Below are positions 27,332-36,228 of a stretch of 64,000 nt of DNA, piece after piece. Source of the DNA: Phormidesmis priestleyi BC1401 (GTDB taxonomy: Bacteria > Cyanobacteriota > Cyanobacteriia > Leptolyngbyales > Leptolyngbyaceae). The position numbers and the translations under genes were made by a program. The notes beneath the pieces were generated by a model. The model ran no database searches, was not told the origin of the DNA, and was given only the letters and a program-made list of their open reading frames with translations. Position 1 is the stretch's first letter. Each line of letters starts with the position of its first letter. Location of the stretch: NCBI RefSeq assembly GCF_001650195.1, contig NZ_LXYR01000015.1:39928-103927 (forward strand). Reading direction: 5' to 3'.

Positions 27332-28660
27332 ATGTTGCTGCCGACCAGTTCAGAATTTGTAGCGTTGTGTCGATCGCAGGTCGCTTTGCTCACTCAGGTG
27401 TTGGGGGCTTCAATGAGCGTGGTCTATTTGACTGAGACACTGGTAGAGGGGGCAGAGGCTAGACTGGTTCCAGTGGCGGCATATCCTGAGTCGGCTTTGG
27501 CGCTAGAACGATCACGCCAGTTGGCTCTGTCGCCCGCTGCCGATGCGGTTTCTGCAATGCCTCGCCAGTTTTTTGCCCCTGACTCGGTAGACGAAAAAGA
27601 CGACGAGGACGATCGAAGAGATCAGTCATCTGTCTCGTTAAGAAATAGCTTGGCAGCAGAACCACAGCAGATGGTGTTGCCCCTGGTTCACGATGGCATG
27701 GTTTTAGGACTGTTGGTGAGTGAGCGGAACGATCGCCCGTGGACGACGTGGGAAGGCACTCAGATTGAGCGAATTGCAGACACGATCGCGCTGGCTTATG
27801 TGATGGATCAGCGCGCTCAGTGGCTCGATCAAACGCATCGTCAGCAGCGACTCTTACAAAGCGATCAGCATGATATCTTAGATAATTTGCTGCATCAGTT
27901 TAAAAATCCATTAACGGCGCTTCGCACGTTTGGCAAACTGCTGCTGAGACGGTTAAGACCCGAAGACTCGAATCGAGAAGTCGCGACGAGCATTGTGCGA
28001 GAAAGCGATCGCCTGCAAGACTTGTTAAAGCAGTTTGATCACGCGATCGACCTGGGCGATGTAGACCTGATCTCAATGGATTTAGGTGAGGAACCCTCAA
28101 CGGTCAATCGACCGATTCCACTGCTTCCGGCAGGAGTCTTAACGGGTTCAACTCTGACGTTAGAATTCTGTAGTGTGAGTGAGATTTTGCAGCCTTTGCT
28201 GGTGTCAGCAGAGGCGATCGCTCAAGAAAAAGGACTCTCCCTGCGATCGTGGATTCCTGATAGTTTGCCATCTGTGTGGGCAAATCAAGGAGCGCTGCGC
28301 GAGGTCTTAAGCAACCTGATTGATAATGCGCTCAAATACACGCCCGTTGAAGGACAAATTCATATTCGTGTCGCTGATTCGGATGATCAAGTGATCATCC
28401 GAGTCAGCGACACAGGTTTGGGAATTCCGTCGCAAGATTTGCCTCATCTGTTTGAGCGTCACTATCGAGGAGTGCAAGAGACGACCGACATTCCGGGGTC
28501 AGGGTTGGGGTTAGCGATCGCCGATCAGTTAATCGAGCAGATGCACGGTGAAATCGAGGTCTTTAGCCCCATGCAAAACGGCGGCTGGGTTTCAGAAAAT
28601 TCTGACCAGCCGCCGAAAGATCACGGGACTACGTTTGTGGTGAAACTGGGAAGAACCTGA
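27332..28660 (+). CDS. hik2: GAF-domain sensor histidine kinase, Hik2/chloroplast sensor kinase type
   Basis: A 442-residue soluble kinase. An N-terminal GAF domain (about 8-160) contains a Cys at residue 13, in the position of the redox-active Cys of Hik2/CSK. A DHp helix pair has the phospho-acceptor His188 in LHQFKNPLTALRTFGK. The catalytic domain has LSNLIDNALKYTP (N box), VSDTGLGIP (G1) and GSGLGLAIADQL (G2). Family members sense plastoquinone redox state or ionic stress and phosphorylate Rre1 and RppA. No response regulator is adjacent, as is usual for Hik2. An acidic insert (DEKDDEDDRRD, about 87-97) interrupts the GAF domain. Confidence 0.8.
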   Translation: MLLPTSSEFVALCRSQVALLTQVLGASMSVVYLTETLVEGAEARLVPVAAYPESALALERSRQLALSPAADAVSAMPRQFFAPDSVDEKDDEDDRRDQSSVSLRNSLAAEPQQMVLPLVHDGMVLGLLVSERNDRPWTTWEGTQIERIADTIALAYVMDQRAQWLDQTHRQQRLLQSDQHDILDNLLHQFKNPLTALRTFGKLLLRRLRPEDSNREVATSIVRESDRLQDLLKQFDHAIDLGDVDLISMDLGEEPSTVNRPIPLLPAGVLTGSTLTLEFCSVSEILQPLLVSAEAIAQEKGLSLRSWIPDSLPSVWANQGALREVLSNLIDNALKYTPVEGQIHIRVADSDDQVIIRVSDTGLGIPSQDLPHLFERHYRGVQETTDIPGSGLGLAIADQLIEQMHGEIEVFSPMQNGGWVSENSDQPPKDHGTTFVVKLGRT

Positions 28661-28666
28661 TCTCGC

Positions 28667-29899
28667 TTACCGAGGCAAGACTAGGTTGTTGTTTAGGCGT
28701 AAGTTCAGGTCAGAATTGGGTTTGATCGAGATCAGATCCACTCGATCGCTGCCAAAGATCAGACCTGCCAAAGCACCCGCGCCTGTGCCAATCAAGACTT
28801 CTCCAGCTTTGATGTTGCGATCGCCCGTGACTGCCGCAATGCCAGCCGCCGCCGCAGACCCTAGAGCCGCATCTTTAAGAATCGAGCCGACGTTAACGCC
28901 GCGACGAATGGTTTCAGTTTCGGTGATGGCGTTAGAGGTCGCATCGATCGCGATCGGTTGACCATTCGGCAAGGTCAGTTGACTGGCAACAAACTGTGCC
29001 TGCCCTTGAGACACCACCAGTTGACCTGACACCTGACTTCCCGCCGGAATCAACACCGTCCCGTTGGAAGTGACGATATTTTGAGCCACATCAAGCGTGA
29101 TCGGGGTGGGATTTGGCTCGTTCTTCGCCAGCAAGATCTTGTCAGCTTTTGAGTAACGCAAAGGAATCGAGGTGCCAGCAGGAATGGTTACTTGTTGAGG
29201 CGTAACTGCTTGACCCACGATGTAAGGAGACTGAATCGCCGCAACCTGCCCAGTGCTGACCAATGCCTGAAAGATAAAGGCAGCTACTTCAGCGCGGGTT
29301 GCAACCTGGTTAGGGTTAAGCAACTGCACATCGGGATAGTTGACGACAATGCGGCGTTCGGCGGCGGCGGCAATGCTGCCTCGCGCATAGCCTGGGATGG
29401 CAGACGCGTCGCGGAAGATTTGCAGCGTCGTATCAGCCGGAGCGGTGCTGGCATATTGCAACCCATTTGCCAAAGAAACCAGCGATTGAGCGCGAGGAAT
29501 GTTTTCATTGGGGCGAAACGTGCCACCCGGATAGCCCGCTAAAAACCCACTGGTATAGGCGGTTTGGATTGCCTCATAGCCCCAGTAGTTAGTCGGGACA
29601 TCAGCGAAGTTGATTGCGCTGCGAACTCTTGGAGCATTGGGAAATGCTTGACGAATCATGGCAGCAAATTGAGCACGAGTCACCGGATCATTTGGGCGGA
29701 ATGATCCATCGGGGAAGCCTTTAATGACATTCCGAGAGGCAAGCTCTTGAATAAAACCACTTGCCCAATAGTTTGAAGAGACATCAAAGAATGTGGTTTG
29801 AGCAAACGCAGGCGCAGAAATCACGATCGGAGCTGCTGCCGTTGCCGTGATGCCGAGGGTGAGTAAGAGAGCGGTTCCAGACTTAAAAGCGATAGACAT
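28667..29899 (-). CDS. secreted protein with three S-layer homology domains
   Basis: A 410-residue protein. A signal peptide (KSGTALLLTLGITATAAAP, cleavage after AFA, about residue 33) is followed by three SLH domains (about 36-90, 96-155, 165-225) with repeated FxDV..YWA and FRPNxPVTRAQ blocks. A beta-rich C-terminal part contains RLPNGQP-type strands and a glycine zipper (IGTGAGALAGLIFG) near 370-390. SLH domains anchor proteins to peptidoglycan-linked polymers at the outer envelope. The gene ends six bases from the end of hik2 on the other strand. Start chosen at ATG 29899, where the signal peptide begins. Confidence 0.88.
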   Translation of the reverse strand: MSIAFKSGTALLLTLGITATAAAPIVISAPAFAQTTFFDVSSNYWASGFIQELASRNVIKGFPDGSFRPNDPVTRAQFAAMIRQAFPNAPRVRSAINFADVPTNYWGYEAIQTAYTSGFLAGYPGGTFRPNENIPRAQSLVSLANGLQYASTAPADTTLQIFRDASAIPGYARGSIAAAAERRIVVNYPDVQLLNPNQVATRAEVAAFIFQALVSTGQVAAIQSPYIVGQAVTPQQVTIPAGTSIPLRYSKADKILLAKNEPNPTPITLDVAQNIVTSNGTVLIPAGSQVSGQLVVSQGQAQFVASQLTLPNGQPIAIDATSNAITETETIRRGVNVGSILKDAALGSAAAAGIAAVTGDRNIKAGEVLIGTGAGALAGLIFGSDRVDLISIKPNSDLNLRLNNNLVLPR

Positions 29900-29944
29900 A
29901 TTGAGTCGTTCCCAACTAATTGCGTTGATTTTTAACTTGATCAA

Positions 29945-30420
29945 ATAGACAGTGAATGAGTTAAGTAATCTTGTCGTCTAACTACAGGAAGATCTTGAAT
30001 CTTTCCTGAAACATTGTTGTAGATTGCAGATTTTTAACGCTCATTCTGTCTACCTTTATGTATCTCAAGACCCTTGCTAAAAGAGAGATGTTTCCATCGC
30101 TATGACACTTTTGGAAGTGGTTAGGAATCAGCTTATTTATGATGCATCAAATGAACTTAAATGAGCTTTATTTTTACATGGTAGGATATTTTCTCTCAAT
30201 GCCGTGCGATAGGGCGATCGTGACTAAAAATCGAATCTTTCACAGGTGCGATCGTCCGCTTGATCTGATTCATTCACGTTTAGAAACTCACTCTCGCGAT
30301 CGTGAAAGCATCGTTTTGCCCTATGAACTCGATTCTCTAGTGAAGACCGTCATCAGCAGATCATCACCGTTCACAAAGGGCAAATCAAAGCAGTCTGTAA
30401 ACTAGGGAAGGAGAGACGTT
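29945..30420. other. intergenic region without a supported gene
   Basis: About 480 bases between the SLH gene and the nuclease gene. An 88-codon frame starting at 30139 has a Met-rich, unstructured beginning and no ribosome site, so I do not accept it. No repeat of the families found elsewhere is present. Confidence 0.45.
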
Positions 30421-30450
30421 TTGGTTTACGCTGCCGAGAGGAGGAGAGAA

Positions 30451-31140
30451 ATGATAGAGGAAGGGTTGCCACCTTATAAAGCAAAACAGGTGCGGGAATC
30501 GGGGAAGCAGTATTACGTCACCGATCGGGGCGATCGCGTTCCCAGTGTGACGGCGATTCTCAACGCGACCAAACCGCCAGAGCAGCGCAAAGCGTTGTTT
30601 GACTGGCAGCAGCGCATCGGAGTCGAGGAAGCGTCTCAAATCACGCAGGCTGCGAGTCGGCGCGGCACCGGAACTCATCGCCATGTGCAGCGCTATTTGC
30701 AGGGTGAAACCACTCCGTGCCCCGAAGCGGTGCGTCCCTATTGGGAAAGTATGGAGCCGATCGTCAAGTCGATCGAGCAAGTTCGCTTAGTCGAAGGGAC
30801 GATCTTTCACGACGAACTTCGCTATGGCGGCGTGGTGGATTGTGTCGCCAGTTTTGAAGGAACGCCCTGCATCTGTGAGTGGAAAACGTCAGATAAACCT
30901 AAAAAAACGGTCGATCGACTCTATGACTACCCGTTGCAGTTGGCGGCATATTGCGGAGCAGTCAATCAGCTTTATCAAGACTATGACTTAAATTTGCGTC
31001 ATGCTTTGCTGGTGGTTGCCATTCCAGAGATGCCCGCCGAAGTGTTTTGGTTTGAGCCAGACGCGATGACCGACTATTGGGAGCAGTGGGAAGAACGCGT
31101 CGATCGGTTTTGGCGACGACAGGGCTATTTCAGAGATTAA
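30451..31140 (+). CDS. PD-(D/E)XK exonuclease-like protein (MGME1-like)
   Basis: A 229-residue protein with the RecB/MGME1-type nuclease core. After KQYYVTDRGDRVPSVTAIL and a helical region with GTGTHRHVQRYL come GGVVDCVASFEGTPCICEWK (catalytic Asp plus the E-W-K triad) and the conserved Gln of PLQLAAYCGA. Such enzymes degrade single-stranded DNA ends in repair or replication. I start at ATG 30451 because GGAGGAGAG lies directly upstream; a TTG at 30421 is possible. No partner gene is adjacent. Confidence 0.8.
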   Translation: MIEEGLPPYKAKQVRESGKQYYVTDRGDRVPSVTAILNATKPPEQRKALFDWQQRIGVEEASQITQAASRRGTGTHRHVQRYLQGETTPCPEAVRPYWESMEPIVKSIEQVRLVEGTIFHDELRYGGVVDCVASFEGTPCICEWKTSDKPKKTVDRLYDYPLQLAAYCGAVNQLYQDYDLNLRHALLVVAIPEMPAEVFWFEPDAMTDYWEQWEERVDRFWRRQGYFRD

Positions 31141-31163
31141 AGTAGATAATGTGAACCGGAGGA

Positions 31164-31232
31164 CGCATTTCGGCTCCACTCAACGCTTAAAGCCAAAATT
31201 CCCAGCGGGTTGAGCAGAGCCGAAACCCATTT
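31164..31232. repeat. inverted repeat element (GGCTC/AGCGGG type), copy 1
   Basis: Imperfect 20-base arms ATTTCGGCTCCACTCAACGC (from 31167) and, in reverse, the complement of CAGCGGGTTGAG plus CAGAGCCGAAACCC (31203-31229) form a long hairpin between the nuclease and mtnA genes. A related element is at 55206-55280. It could act as a bidirectional terminator for the two convergent genes. Confidence 0.65.
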
Positions 31233-31242
31233 ACACTAGGTT

Positions 31243-32304
31243 CTAAACAACCTGCTTTGAATACAGCTCTAAGTGGAGTTGACTGGGGGCAAACGCTCCA
31301 TGTTCAGTCACGATCGCTGTCACTAATTCTGCCGGGGTGACATCAAACGCAGGGTTGTAATAATCAACTCCGGGCGGACAGAGAATCGTTTCTCCGACCT
31401 GATAGATTTCAGCCGGATCGCGTTCTTCGATCGGAATCTGACTGCCATCGCTAATCTTGAAGTCGATCGTCGAAAGAGGAGCCGCGACAAAGAACGGAAT
31501 TTTGTGCGCTTTGGCAATCAGAGCCACGCTATAAGTCCCAATTTTATTAGCGGTGTCGCCGTTGGCAGCAATGCGATCGGCTCCGACAACCACCGCATCA
31601 ATCATGCCGCGCTGCATACAGTGTGCCGCCATGTTGTCGGTGATCACCGTAACGGGAATGCCCTCTTGCACACATTCCCAAGCGGTCAGTTTTGCGCCTT
31701 GCAGTCGAGGTCGCGTCTCATCGGCATAAACCCGTTCCAGCCGATCGGCTTGCCACGTCGATCGCACCACTCCCAAAGCAGTGCCATATCCAGCCGTTGC
31801 GAGCGCCCCGGCGTTGCAGTGAGTCAACAGCCGCAGTTTTCCTGGCGTGGACGGCAGAACCGATAACCCGTAATCTCCGATCGCTTTGCACGTTTCAATA
31901 TCATCGGCATTGATCGTCTTCGCCGTTTCAAGCAAGACTTCTTTTAAGTAGTCCACGCTGCCCAAGGTTTGACGTGCCGTTTTGAGCATTCGCTCGATCG
32001 CCCAGAACAAATTAACCGCCGTGGGGCGAGTGGCGCGTAACGTTTTGGCAACGTCTTCGAGGTGGGTGAGAAAGCGATCGCGATCGCTGGTTTCAATTTC
32101 TCGTGCGCCGAGATACATTCCATAGGCGGCGGCAACTCCGATCGCCGGGGCACCTCGCACGATCATGGTTTTAATCGCTTCTGCCATGTCGTCACAGCGA
32201 TGAATATCGACCAGCGCATATTCATTAGGGAGGCGAGTTTGGTCAATCAGCAAGACACGATCGGCTTGCCAAATAACGGGGAAGACCTGGTTTTGAAGAG
32301 ACAT
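31243..32304 (-). CDS. mtnA: methylthioribose-1-phosphate isomerase
   Basis: A 353-residue eIF2B-like isomerase of the methionine salvage pathway, converting methylthioribose-1-phosphate to the ribulose form. Visible signatures are [38 protein letters not shown] (with the catalytic Cys), [11 protein letters not shown] and [20 protein letters not shown] (with the catalytic Asp). The length is typical. Other mtn genes are not in the window. About 270 bases of repeat-containing DNA separate it from dxs upstream. Confidence 0.95.
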   Translation of the reverse strand: MSLQNQVFPVIWQADRVLLIDQTRLPNEYALVDIHRCDDMAEAIKTMIVRGAPAIGVAAAYGMYLGAREIETSDRDRFLTHLEDVAKTLRATRPTAVNLFWAIERMLKTARQTLGSVDYLKEVLLETAKTINADDIETCKAIGDYGLSVLPSTPGKLRLLTHCNAGALATAGYGTALGVVRSTWQADRLERVYADETRPRLQGAKLTAWECVQEGIPVTVITDNMAAHCMQRGMIDAVVVGADRIAANGDTANKIGTYSVALIAKAHKIPFFVAAPLSTIDFKISDGSQIPIEERDPAEIYQVGETILCPPGVDYYNPAFDVTPAELVTAIVTEHGAFAPSQLHLELYSKQVV

Positions 32305-32391
32305 AAGGGCTAGGGATTGGTTGACGACAGGTTAAGAATAATGGCTGGAACCAACGATTCATTAAACTTCTTGCGAAAGTCCGAAGATGCC

Positions 32392-32492
32392 CTCATCCCC
32401 CAACCCCTTCTCCCAAGTCTGGGAGAAGGGGAGCCAGATTTCAAAGTCCCTCTCCCACATGTGGGAGAGGAATTTAGGGTGAGGGCAGGGAC
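32392..32492. repeat. dispersed palindromic repeat (GGGAGAGGG family), copy 2
   Basis: Two hairpins in tandem: CCCCTTCTCCCAAGTCTGGGAGAAGGGG and CCTCTCCCACATGTGGGAGAGG in the non-coding gap between dxs and mtnA, ending in a TTAGGGTGAGGGC segment. It is related to the copies at 23627 and 49213 by the arms and the LTPSPSP-like reading frame they create. Its orientation is such that it could also affect transcript ends of dxs. Confidence 0.7.
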
Positions 32493-32575
32493 TTTTGCAA
32501 GAGGTCTATTGTGCCATCATCGGTTGAACGGTTGCGATCAACCCAATCCCCAGCGCCTCAAAAATGGACGATCGC

Positions 32576-34468
32576 TCACACGCTAACAGGCGACGGCTGA
32601 CGGCTAAACAATTTGAGAATTTGCTCTGCCATTTGCGGCGGAGTCAATCCTAATTCTGCTTTTGACTCGTCAGGTGTAGCATGGTCAACCAAAATGTCAG
32701 GAACGCCGATCCGCTTGACGGGGACGGTGATATCGGCATCCATCAGAGCTTCGACCACCGCAGAACCAAATCCACCGGGCAGACAGCCTTCTTCGAGCGT
32801 CACCACTCGACCGATTTTTTCAGCCAACGGCAAGATCAACTCGGTATCAAGAGGTTTGGCAAATCGAGCGTTGATTACCGTAGATTCAATGCCGTGTTCG
32901 CTCAAGATTTCGGCAACCTGCATCGAGGGATAAACCATTGAGCCGTAGCCGAGCAACAGGAGATCATCGCCCTGACGGAGAATTTCACCTTTTCCGATCG
33001 GCAACTCTTCCCAGCCTTCTTCCATCAAGGGCACACCATAGCCATTGCCTCTGGGATAGCGCATGGCGATCGGACCACTCGTGTGATTGATTCCGGTCAC
33101 AATCATCCGCTGCAATTCGGCTTCGTCTTTGGGAGCCATCAGCACCATGTTGGGAATCAGGCGAAGATAGGCGATGTCATACATTCCCTGGTGCGTGGGA
33201 CCGTCTGATCCGACGATTCCTGCCCGATCGAGGCAGAAAAACACGGGCAGATTTTGAATGCAAACGTCGTGAATAATTTGATCAAACGCTCGTTGCAAAA
33301 AGGTGGAATAGATTGCCGCAACGGGGCGCATTCCTTCACAAGCGAGTCCAGCGGCGAGGGTGATAGCGTGCTGTTCGGCGATGCCAACATCCACATATTG
33401 CTTGGGCACTCGCTTCTGAAAGATATCCAATCCCGTTCCGGTTGCCATTGCCGCCGTGATGCCAATGACGCGCGGATCGTTTTCAGCGATCGTGCTTAGC
33501 GTTTCACCAAACACCTTCGAGTAGCCCGGAGGCTTGGGTTTGCTGGAGGGATTCGCCTTGCCCGTTGCCAGGTTAAAAGGCGTTTGGGCGTGATAGCCGA
33601 CCTGATCATTTTCAGCGATCGCATAGCCTTTGCCTTTCACCGTCGCCACATGCACCAAAACCGGACCTGGATGCTGGTGCGCCTGTTTGAACGTGGCAAT
33701 CAGTTCTTCAAGATTGTGACCGTCGATCGGACCCATATAGGTGAAGCCTAATTCTTCAAACACCGCTCCTACTTTGGGAACTGCCAGACGCTTCATGCCT
33801 TCTTTCAGCCGTAACAGTTCGGGCGAGAAGGGCATATTTTTGAACTGTTCCTCTAAGTTATCGGTGAGAAACTGAACAGGCGAACTGAGACGCATTTTGT
33901 TGAGATAGCGAGGAATCGCGCCGACGTTGGGCGAAATCGACATCTCGTTATCGTTTAGCACGACGAGCAGATTAGTTTTGGGCAAATGACCTGCGTGATT
34001 GATCGCTTCGAGTGCCATGCCGCCCGTGAGTGCGCCATCGCCAATCACCGAGACCACTTTGAAATTTTCGCCCTTCGCGTCGCGTGCCAGAGCCATTCCA
34101 AGACCTGCTGAGATGCTCGTAGAGGCATGACCTGCGCCAAAATGGTCAAACTTGCTTTCACCGCGCTTAAGATAGCCTGCGATGCCGTCTTTTTGACGTA
34201 GCGTGTCAAAGTTGGCATAGCGCCCTGTGATCAGCTTGTGGGGATAGGCTTGGTGCCCAACATCCCAGATCACTTTGTCGCGATCGAGATCTAGGGTTTG
34301 ATAAAGTGCCAGGGTTAGCTCGACGACCCCTAATCCAGGACCGAGGTGCCCTCCAATGGTTGCGACCGTTTGCAGATGCTTTTCACGAATCTGACGAGCA
34401 ATTTGCTGAAGCTGATAGATCGACAGACCGTGCAACTGGTTTGGGTGAGTCAATTCACTCAGATGCAT
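32576..34468 (-). CDS. dxs: 1-deoxy-D-xylulose-5-phosphate synthase
   Basis: A 630-residue thiamine-diphosphate enzyme, first step of the MEP isoprenoid pathway from pyruvate and glyceraldehyde-3-phosphate; it feeds carotenoids, the chlorophyll phytyl tail and quinones. It has the ThDP-binding [20 protein letters not shown], the Glu of the pyrimidine-binding region in [16 protein letters not shown], the transketolase [15 protein letters not shown] and [14 protein letters not shown]. The ATG start at 34468 (MHLSELTHP) matches cyanobacterial Dxs. The length is full. Confidence 0.97.
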   Translation of the reverse strand: MHLSELTHPNQLHGLSIYQLQQIARQIREKHLQTVATIGGHLGPGLGVVELTLALYQTLDLDRDKVIWDVGHQAYPHKLITGRYANFDTLRQKDGIAGYLKRGESKFDHFGAGHASTSISAGLGMALARDAKGENFKVVSVIGDGALTGGMALEAINHAGHLPKTNLLVVLNDNEMSISPNVGAIPRYLNKMRLSSPVQFLTDNLEEQFKNMPFSPELLRLKEGMKRLAVPKVGAVFEELGFTYMGPIDGHNLEELIATFKQAHQHPGPVLVHVATVKGKGYAIAENDQVGYHAQTPFNLATGKANPSSKPKPPGYSKVFGETLSTIAENDPRVIGITAAMATGTGLDIFQKRVPKQYVDVGIAEQHAITLAAGLACEGMRPVAAIYSTFLQRAFDQIIHDVCIQNLPVFFCLDRAGIVGSDGPTHQGMYDIAYLRLIPNMVLMAPKDEAELQRMIVTGINHTSGPIAMRYPRGNGYGVPLMEEGWEELPIGKGEILRQGDDLLLLGYGSMVYPSMQVAEILSEHGIESTVINARFAKPLDTELILPLAEKIGRVVTLEEGCLPGGFGSAVVEALMDADITVPVKRIGVPDILVDHATPDESKAELGLTPPQMAEQILKLFSRQPSPVSV

Positions 34469-34611
34469 ACCGGGAATATCCTTGGAATGTGTGAATCGGT
34501 AATTTTATCTACCTTTTATCACTGTAATTCATTAGAGGAATTGATTCCGAGAATTGAGAACCCTTATCGCCTCTGCACAGTCATCAAGGTGATGCAACTC
34601 AGCAAAAATCG

Positions 34612-35838
34612 CTATTTCCTCACATCGGTGACGCGCCAACTGAGTTTGAGATTAATCCAAAAATTCCAGAAGGTGACGATCGCGATCGCGCCCAATTTCG
34701 CGGCAAACTCATTCACCCCAAACGCATCGTGCAGCAAACTCACCAGCAGCGCTTGCAGAATAATGCCAGCGAGACAAACGAGATTGAACTTAAAGAATCG
34801 CCGCAGTCGCTGCCGTTTGCCTGGTTGCTGTCTAGCAATGTCTCCAAACGTCCAGAGATCATTCCACAGAAAGTTGTTCACAACCGCAACTTCGGCAGAC
34901 AAAATCGTGCTGCGAGCGATCGGCAAGCCTAGCTGAGTTCGCAGCAGATAAAACACTGCAAAATCGACAAACACGCCACTCAACCCAACTAAGCCAAATC
35001 GCAGGAATCGAGCGATCGGGAACCGCTCTCTGAGCCGTGTAATTCGTCCCCGCGATCGCAGCTTTGCTAGGTGCATCAAATATTCAACATACTGCCGCCA
35101 AGTGACTTTGCTCTCGCCTTCTTGCCGCTCTTGAAACACATAGCCGACTTCTGCCACTTCCTCAACGTTGCCCCGTCCCAACACCTCGATCAGAATTTTG
35201 TAGCCCAAAGGATTCATCAGGCACTCGGCGATCGCGGCTCGACGCACCATAAAATAGCCGCTCATCGGGTCAGAGACGCGCCCGATCACACGGGGCAAAA
35301 TCATCAAACCTAGCAGTTGGGCACCCCGCGAGAGCATCCGCCGCACCAGCCCCCAATCGCTCGTGCCGCCCCCTTCGATATGACGACTGCCCACTGCCAG
35401 GTCTGCCCCATGCTCGATCGTGTTCAATAGCTCAATCAACACCTCTGGCGGATGCTGTAGATCTCCATCAATCACGCCCAAAACCTGCCCAGTCGCTGCT
35501 TGCCACCCTCGAATCACTGCCGTTGACAGCCCCCGCTCAGTTTGACGACGCATGACTCGCAGCTGCGGATAGTCTGCCATCAACTGTTGAGCCAGTTCCC
35601 AGGTGCGATCGGGGCTATTATCATCCACTACGATCAGCTCATAGTCATTGGGCAATGCCTGATCCAACAATCGGCTGAGAATCTGAACAATCTGCCGAAT
35701 ATTTTTGCCCTCGTTGTAAGTAGGCACAACCAACGAAAAATAGACCGGACGAGTCGTCAGCGCCGCATCGGGCACAGGAGGCACTTGCAGCACTCCTGAT
35801 GGCACCGCTAAAAGAGGGCGAGATAAGTTAATACTCAT
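34612..35838 (-). CDS. family 2 glycosyltransferase with C-terminal GtrA-like membrane domain
   Basis: A 408-residue protein. An N-terminal GT2 domain of dolichol-phosphate-mannose synthase type (YFSLVVPTYNEGKNIRQIV, VVDDNSPDRT, GVIDGDLQHPPE with the metal-binding D-x-D) is joined to a GtrA-like domain with four helices (from about residue 280: RFLRFGLVGLSGVFVDFAVF). Such fusions transfer a sugar from a nucleotide donor to polyprenyl phosphate for later use outside the membrane. I start at ATG 35838 rather than the longer frame. It is transcribed divergently from hpsL and may serve the same polysaccharide route. Confidence 0.88.
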   Translation of the reverse strand: MSINLSRPLLAVPSGVLQVPPVPDAALTTRPVYFSLVVPTYNEGKNIRQIVQILSRLLDQALPNDYELIVVDDNSPDRTWELAQQLMADYPQLRVMRRQTERGLSTAVIRGWQAATGQVLGVIDGDLQHPPEVLIELLNTIEHGADLAVGSRHIEGGGTSDWGLVRRMLSRGAQLLGLMILPRVIGRVSDPMSGYFMVRRAAIAECLMNPLGYKILIEVLGRGNVEEVAEVGYVFQERQEGESKVTWRQYVEYLMHLAKLRSRGRITRLRERFPIARFLRFGLVGLSGVFVDFAVFYLLRTQLGLPIARSTILSAEVAVVNNFLWNDLWTFGDIARQQPGKRQRLRRFFKFNLVCLAGIILQALLVSLLHDAFGVNEFAAKLGAIAIVTFWNFWINLKLSWRVTDVRK

Positions 35839-36228
35839 AGTGAAATCGAGTTTTGGGTCGGGGGTCACGAGTCTAGGTCTAAAACCTGCTTGTGAGCAAT
35901 CCAAGCGAATTTATAGCAATCATATTTATTTGAAGCATTAACCATAAATGCAGTGTTTCGCTTAAAGAAACCACTCTAAGGGGTATTTTCCTTTAAATCA
36001 CCCCTGCCGATAGGAAAGTGCCAGACATTCACAGATGGGAATCCGTAAATATACGGCTTAGAGACAAACAAACCTATGAAAAAACGGTCAAGCTCCTGTG
36101 GTTTTATGGAGCGATTATAGATGGCTCTCTAAGCTAGGATTGGGGTGCCTCTTTTGTCAAGCGATCGGATAAGTGAAATCGCGTAGAACGTTTGTCACAC
36201 AGCTCAGACTCTCTATAATCTTGCTTTC
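35839..36228. promoter_or_regulatory. divergent promoter region of the glycosyltransferase and hpsL
   Basis: A 390-base non-coding region between two divergent cell-surface genes. GGGAATCC at 36039-36046 resembles the first half of the GGGAATACT J-box described upstream of hormogonium genes in Nostoc punctiforme, but only six of nine bases match. It lies about 185 bases before the hpsL start. I record it as a suggestion only. Confidence 0.35.

Noticed and set aside
30139..30405. 88-codon plus-strand frame before the nuclease gene
   Set aside because: Poor start context, unstructured translation, no family.
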